A DNA stretch of 64,000 nt, from contig NZ_CP015381.1 of NCBI RefSeq assembly GCF_001854245.1, positions 584,001-648,000 of the forward strand. Reading direction: 5' to 3'. The stretch is from Desulfococcus multivorans. GTDB taxonomy: Bacteria; Desulfobacterota; Desulfobacteria; Desulfobacterales; Desulfococcaceae. Of this stretch, positions 60,802 through 64,000 are shown piece by piece; the stretch's first letter is position 1, and every line of letters begins with the position of its first letter. The notes under the pieces are model-generated. The model was given only the letters and a program-made list of their open reading frames with translations, had not been told where the DNA came from and did no database searches. A program made the position numbers and the translations under genes.

Positions 60802-61707
60802 ATGTTCAAAATTTATCTGAAGCTGCTGTTGACGGCGTTTTTCTGGGGAGGAACCTTTGTGGCCGGTCGGATGCTTTCCGGCCGCATTTCTCCCTGCTCC
60901 GTCGCTTTTCTTCGCTTTACCGTGGCCGCCATCGTTCTCCTCCTGCTGACCTGGCGGATTGAGGGGCGGCTGCCCATGGTGGAGCGGCGCCAGATTCTGC
61001 CGCTGTTCCTGCTGGGAATGACCGGCGTCTTCTCCTATAACATTTTTTTCTTCAAGGGGCTCGAGCTCATCAGCGCCGGTCGCGCCGCCCTCATCATCGC
61101 GTTGAACCCCATATTCATTACGATATGCGCGGCCATGTTTTTCAGGGAACGATTGTCCCCCCTCAAGGTGATCGGCATCCTCCTTTCGGTCGCCGGCGCC
61201 ATGATCGTGGTCTCCCGGGGAAATCCCGCGGCGCTCCTGACGGCAGGCCTCGGCCTGGGCGAGGTCTATATCCTGGGCTGCGTATTGAGCTGGGTCGCCT
61301 TTTCCATCATCGGCAAAATGATCCTCTCCGGCGTGACGCCCCTCGTATCGGTGACTTACTCCGCCGCCGTGGGTGCCGCGGCCCTCTTCGTTCCCGCCTA
61401 TTTCGAGGGGGTGACCCGCCATCTCCCGGAATACACCGCGGTTGTCTGGTTCAACGTGATCTACCTGGGCGTCTTCGGCACCGTAATCGGCTTTATCTGG
61501 TACTATGAGGGGATCAAGGCCATCGGACCCACCCGGGCCGGTCTGTTTATCAACTTCGTGCCGGTCAGCGCCATCATTCTGGCCTTTTTTATCCTGGGCG
61601 AACCCGCGACCCTGTCTCTTCTCGTGGGGGCGGTCCTCGTCATCGGCGGTGTTTACCTGACACACGCGGGGCGGCCGGCAAGACGGCCGGCGCCCGTCTC
61701 CTCCTGA
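60802..61707 (+). CDS. EamA/DMT family transporter
   Basis: 301 aa with ten predicted membrane helices and two EamA halves. The first carries FFWGGTFVAGRMLSGRISPC and FRFTVAAIVLLLLTWRI; the second SWVAFSIIGKMILSGVTPLV and IWYYEGIKAIGPTRAGLFIN. It exports metabolites such as amino acids; the substrate is unknown. The start is ATG 60802, with GGGGAT just before it, weak. Confidence 0.9.
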   Translation: MFKIYLKLLLTAFFWGGTFVAGRMLSGRISPCSVAFLRFTVAAIVLLLLTWRIEGRLPMVERRQILPLFLLGMTGVFSYNIFFFKGLELISAGRAALIIALNPIFITICAAMFFRERLSPLKVIGILLSVAGAMIVVSRGNPAALLTAGLGLGEVYILGCVLSWVAFSIIGKMILSGVTPLVSVTYSAAVGAAALFVPAYFEGVTRHLPEYTAVVWFNVIYLGVFGTVIGFIWYYEGIKAIGPTRAGLFINFVPVSAIILAFFILGEPATLSLLVGAVLVIGGVYLTHAGRPARRPAPVSS

Positions 61708-61750
61708 CGCTCCCGGGCCTGCCGGTCTTCGTCTGCGGCGGGACAAGGGA

Positions 61751-62824
61751 TCAGAGCAGGGGGATCAGTTTTTCCACCAGCAACCGGTTGATCTCCGGCG
61801 TCTTGAGAGAGATGCGGATGAACCGTTCCGAAAGCCCCTCGAAGTTGCCGCAGTTCCGGATGAGGATCCGCTCCCGGGCAAGGGCGCTGCAAACCGCTTC
61901 CGCCGTGCGGCCTTCCGAGAGGCGCGCGAGCAGGAACGACGTGCAGCTGGGAAACACCTCTATGTTCCGGTGTCGCCCGAGCCGATCCGTCATCTCCCGA
62001 CGCTCCCGATCCAGAAGTTGCCGGCTTTTTTCGATGAAGGGGTCGATCTCGTCCCGACGCGCCATCAGGTATGTCACGGCCAGGTGGGCCAGGCTGTTGA
62101 CGCTCCAGGGCAGGTAATACCGCTTCATGCTTTCCGCGACATCGGGGGGAGCCGCCAGAAAACCGATTCTCAGGCCGGGGACGCGAAAGATTTTGGACAT
62201 GGAGTGGAGCACCATGACATTGGGAAGATCGGAACGAATGAGGCTATGGGCTTCGCCCCCGGTCGCGAAGGGAAGGTAGGACTCGTCGATGACGAACCGG
62301 ACGGCGGGATGCCGCCGGCACAGGTCGACGATCTCGTCTCCCGGTATCAGGCTACCGGTGGGGTTGTTGGGGTTGCAGATGAACATCGTGTCTGCCCGAC
62401 GGGCGGCATCGGAAAGCGCCCCCATGTCGGGTGCGAACCGCCGTGAGGCATCGGCGACGACATGGCCGAAGGAGACCTCGTGCATCCTGCAGGCGTCGGC
62501 ATAATCGGCATAGGTGGGGGCCGCGATCATGACCCGTCGGCTTTTGAGGGCCAGGGGGAGGGTGTGGATCAGCTGGGTGGTGCCGTTGCCGGGCACGACC
62601 CGCGCGGATTGGATGCCGAACCGGGCGGCAAAAGCCCGGACGGCGGATTCCGCTGCCGCCTCCGGCAGGGCGGTGATGACCTGGAGGCGCTCCCGCAGGT
62701 GGTCTGTCAGGCCCGGGGGCGGGCCGAAGGGATTGACGTTGCTGCTCATGTCGGCGATATCCGAGGGCCGGCAACCCAACTCCGTCGCCAGCTGGTAGAT
62801 GTTTCCGCCGTGCCCGTTGATCAT
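61751..62824 (-). CDS. cobD: CobC/CobD-like PLP aminotransferase-fold decarboxylase
   Basis: 357 aa; its start ATG overlaps the cobS stop (ATGA). INGHGGNIYQLATELGCRPS then DIADMSSNVNPFGPP is the typical CobC/CobD start. PLP site: FICNPNNPTG, then DESYLPF and VLHSMSKIFRVPGLRIGFLA (Lys in SMSKIF). It should make (R)-1-aminopropan-2-ol phosphate from threonine phosphate for the cobalamin side chain. Histidinol-phosphate aminotransferase is the close alternative, but the cobalamin neighbours decide. Confidence 0.88.
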   Translation of the reverse strand: MINGHGGNIYQLATELGCRPSDIADMSSNVNPFGPPPGLTDHLRERLQVITALPEAAAESAVRAFAARFGIQSARVVPGNGTTQLIHTLPLALKSRRVMIAAPTYADYADACRMHEVSFGHVVADASRRFAPDMGALSDAARRADTMFICNPNNPTGSLIPGDEIVDLCRRHPAVRFVIDESYLPFATGGEAHSLIRSDLPNVMVLHSMSKIFRVPGLRIGFLAAPPDVAESMKRYYLPWSVNSLAHLAVTYLMARRDEIDPFIEKSRQLLDRERREMTDRLGRHRNIEVFPSCTSFLLARLSEGRTAEAVCSALARERILIRNCGNFEGLSERFIRISLKTPEINRLLVEKLIPLL

Positions 62825-63549
62825 AACGCACCTCCCGCCGCGGCCGCTGCAAAGAGCGCCGCCTCCATAATTTCCGTCATGGCGCCCAGCATGTCTCCCG
62901 TAATGCATCCCATGCGTCGCCGGTAGAATTGCAGGACGGCGACGACCACCGCGATGAAAACAACCGTCACCGCAAGCCCCTGGAAACCGGCAAGAGCCGA
63001 GAGTCCGATGGGGATGGACAGGCCCCAGAAATCTCCAAAGGTGAGCGGTTTCCGGAACAGGGCATGACCGGTACCCCCATCCGGCCTGCCATAGGACAGG
63101 AACCGAAAACCGAACAGCATACTGCCTCGGGCATAGGCAGGGATAATGAGAAGGAAGAGTGCCCTGTGGCGATCCAGGTCGGCAATGGCGCCCCATTTGA
63201 CCGCCAGGGCCGAGATCACGGTGACGAGGGCCATGGCGCCGATGCGGCTGTCTTTCATGATCCGGAGGGCTTTGTCCCGGGGGCGGTTGCCGTAGAGCCC
63301 GTCGGCCGTGTCGCCCAGGCCGTCGATGTGGAAGGCGCCGGTGATCCAGATCAGGAATACGCCGTCCAGGATCGCGGTCATGTTTCGGGACCAGAGCTGT
63401 GAGGCGGCGTGATCAAAGGCGGCCAGGAGTGCCCCGATGAGAAGGCCCACTATCGGAAAGAACGGGATCATGCCGACGGGTTCGAAGGTTCCTGGCCTCC
63501 CGACGGGGAGCCGTGTGATGAATTGGATGGCGGATATGAGGTTTTTCAT
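62821..63549 (-). CDS. cobS: Adenosylcobinamide-GDP ribazoletransferase (CobS)
   Basis: 242 aa from ATG 63549 (an ATG at 63579 would add ten residues). ISAIQFITRLPVGRPG is the family start; the signature WITGAFHIDGLGDTADGLYG then NRPRDKALRIMKDSRIGAMA is intact. Several membrane helices are present. It joins the lower ligand to the corrin ring in the last steps of cobalamin synthesis. Overlaps the cobD-like gene by ATGA. Confidence 0.93.
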   Translation of the reverse strand: MKNLISAIQFITRLPVGRPGTFEPVGMIPFFPIVGLLIGALLAAFDHAASQLWSRNMTAILDGVFLIWITGAFHIDGLGDTADGLYGNRPRDKALRIMKDSRIGAMALVTVISALAVKWGAIADLDRHRALFLLIIPAYARGSMLFGFRFLSYGRPDGGTGHALFRKPLTFGDFWGLSIPIGLSALAGFQGLAVTVVFIAVVVAVLQFYRRRMGCITGDMLGAMTEIMEAALFAAAAAGGAL

Positions 63550-63651
63550 CTTCCGTTCAGGGATTCCTTTTCCGATCATTGAAAGTCTTTGGTTCTGGGA
63601 TGCCGGGTATGGGTGTCGCTCCGATAGGGCGCAATCCGGGGTCGGGATTTC

Positions 63652-64000
63652 TCAAGGCATGGCGGATTCCGCTTTTTTGATGATCACGGGGATGCCCGCC
63701 ACCGTCCAGACAACCTCGTCCGCGCAGGCCGCGACGCGTTGGTTCACGATTCCCATGACGTCACGGAATCGCCGAGCCAGAGGATTTTCCGGGACGATGC
63801 CGGCGCCCACCTCGTTGGAGACCAGAATGAGAGGGCAGGACGCATCATCGAGAGCATCCGTCAGATCCCGGACATATCGGTCGATCCGATCGGATGTCTC
63901 CGGGGTCAGCAACAGATTTGTGGTCCACAAGGTCAGGCAGTCCACCAGAACGACGTTCGCCGTCTTTCCGGCGTCGGCAACGGCCTCTGGCAGCGCGACG
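63652..64000 (-). CDS. cobU: Adenosylcobinamide kinase/guanylyltransferase (CobU), cut by window edge
   Basis: Only the C-terminal 115 or so residues are in the window; the 5' part lies beyond base 64000. NVVLVDCLTLWTTNLLL is the CobU motif, followed by ILVSNEVGAGIVPENPLARR then FRDVMGIVNQRVA, all conserved. The N-terminal P-loop is not in the window. It phosphorylates and guanylates cobinamide before CobS. Frame and order, cobU, cobS, cobD, fit a cobalamin operon. Confidence 0.9.
   Translation of the reverse strand, partial: VALPEAVADAGKTANVVLVDCLTLWTTNLLLTPETSDRIDRYVRDLTDALDDASCPLILVSNEVGAGIVPENPLARRFRDVMGIVNQRVAACADEVVWTVAGIPVIIKKAESAMP

Overview
The window looks like a chromosomal segment of a GC-rich anaerobic Desulfobacterota-type (deltaproteobacterial) organism, most likely near Desulfosarcina or Desulfococcus. 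That is an inference from gene content: futalosine-route menaquinone genes (mqnB, mqnD), a class III PHA synthase with PhaE and PhaR, a general amino-acid ABC transporter, cobalamin genes and 4Fe-4S-type PurF. No marker gene here fixes the species.

Layout. 1-2.9 kb: a lipoprotein cut by the window edge, a long palindromic repeat, and an HU-type gene followed by a DUF72 gene. About 3.0-23.5 kb: an accessory island or defective prophage. It holds broken genes (DUF457-like, a transposase orfA, RhuM), a phage endolysin fused to antisense RhuM sequence, and a lambda-like switch (Cro-like and CI-like repressors with three operators). After the switch come cargo genes: an HsdR_N-like protein, small secreted and membrane proteins, a 653-aa P-loop ATPase, and two near-identical secreted nuclease genes around a cassette region. 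That region carries an R-M fusion, HsdS, a DGQHR-like gene, an HEPN-like gene and a nucleotide-cyclase-like gene. Then comes an overlapping NUDIX, SRA-like/HNH and NERD operon, an excisionase-like gene and a tyrosine integrase. The integrase lies beside the 3' end of tRNA-Ser(GCT), the probable attachment site; tRNA-Ser(TGA) follows.

24-33 kb: an aapJQMP-like transporter, then an operon on the same strand with a hydantoinase/oxoprolinase, a class II histone-deacetylase-like enzyme and an EpmA-like lysyltransferase. 33-36.7 kb: repeat-rich spacers (234-bp palindromic element, heptamer arrays, an octamer array) around ychF and an MFS transporter. 36.7-39.8 kb: a tightly overlapping MEMO1-like, TetR, mqnB, mqnD operon. 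40-47.7 kb: carA, a small lipoprotein, carB, purF and a radical SAM gene. 47.7-55.6 kb: two divergent PHA gene sets, each with its own synthase-like protein, plus phasins, PhaR, a GAF protein and a PhaJ-like hydratase. 55.7-61.7 kb: PilZ protein, polA, CoA-binding protein, zinc-ribbon proteins and an EamA transporter. 61.7-64 kb: cobalamin genes (cobC/cobD-like, cobS, partial cobU).

The most unusual features are three. Copies of the repressor's 3' end stand before successive cargo genes in the island. Nuclease-gene modules (two whole, one probable scar) divide the defence cargo. A family of long palindromic elements, related to each other by internal deletion and partial loss, sits between core genes.
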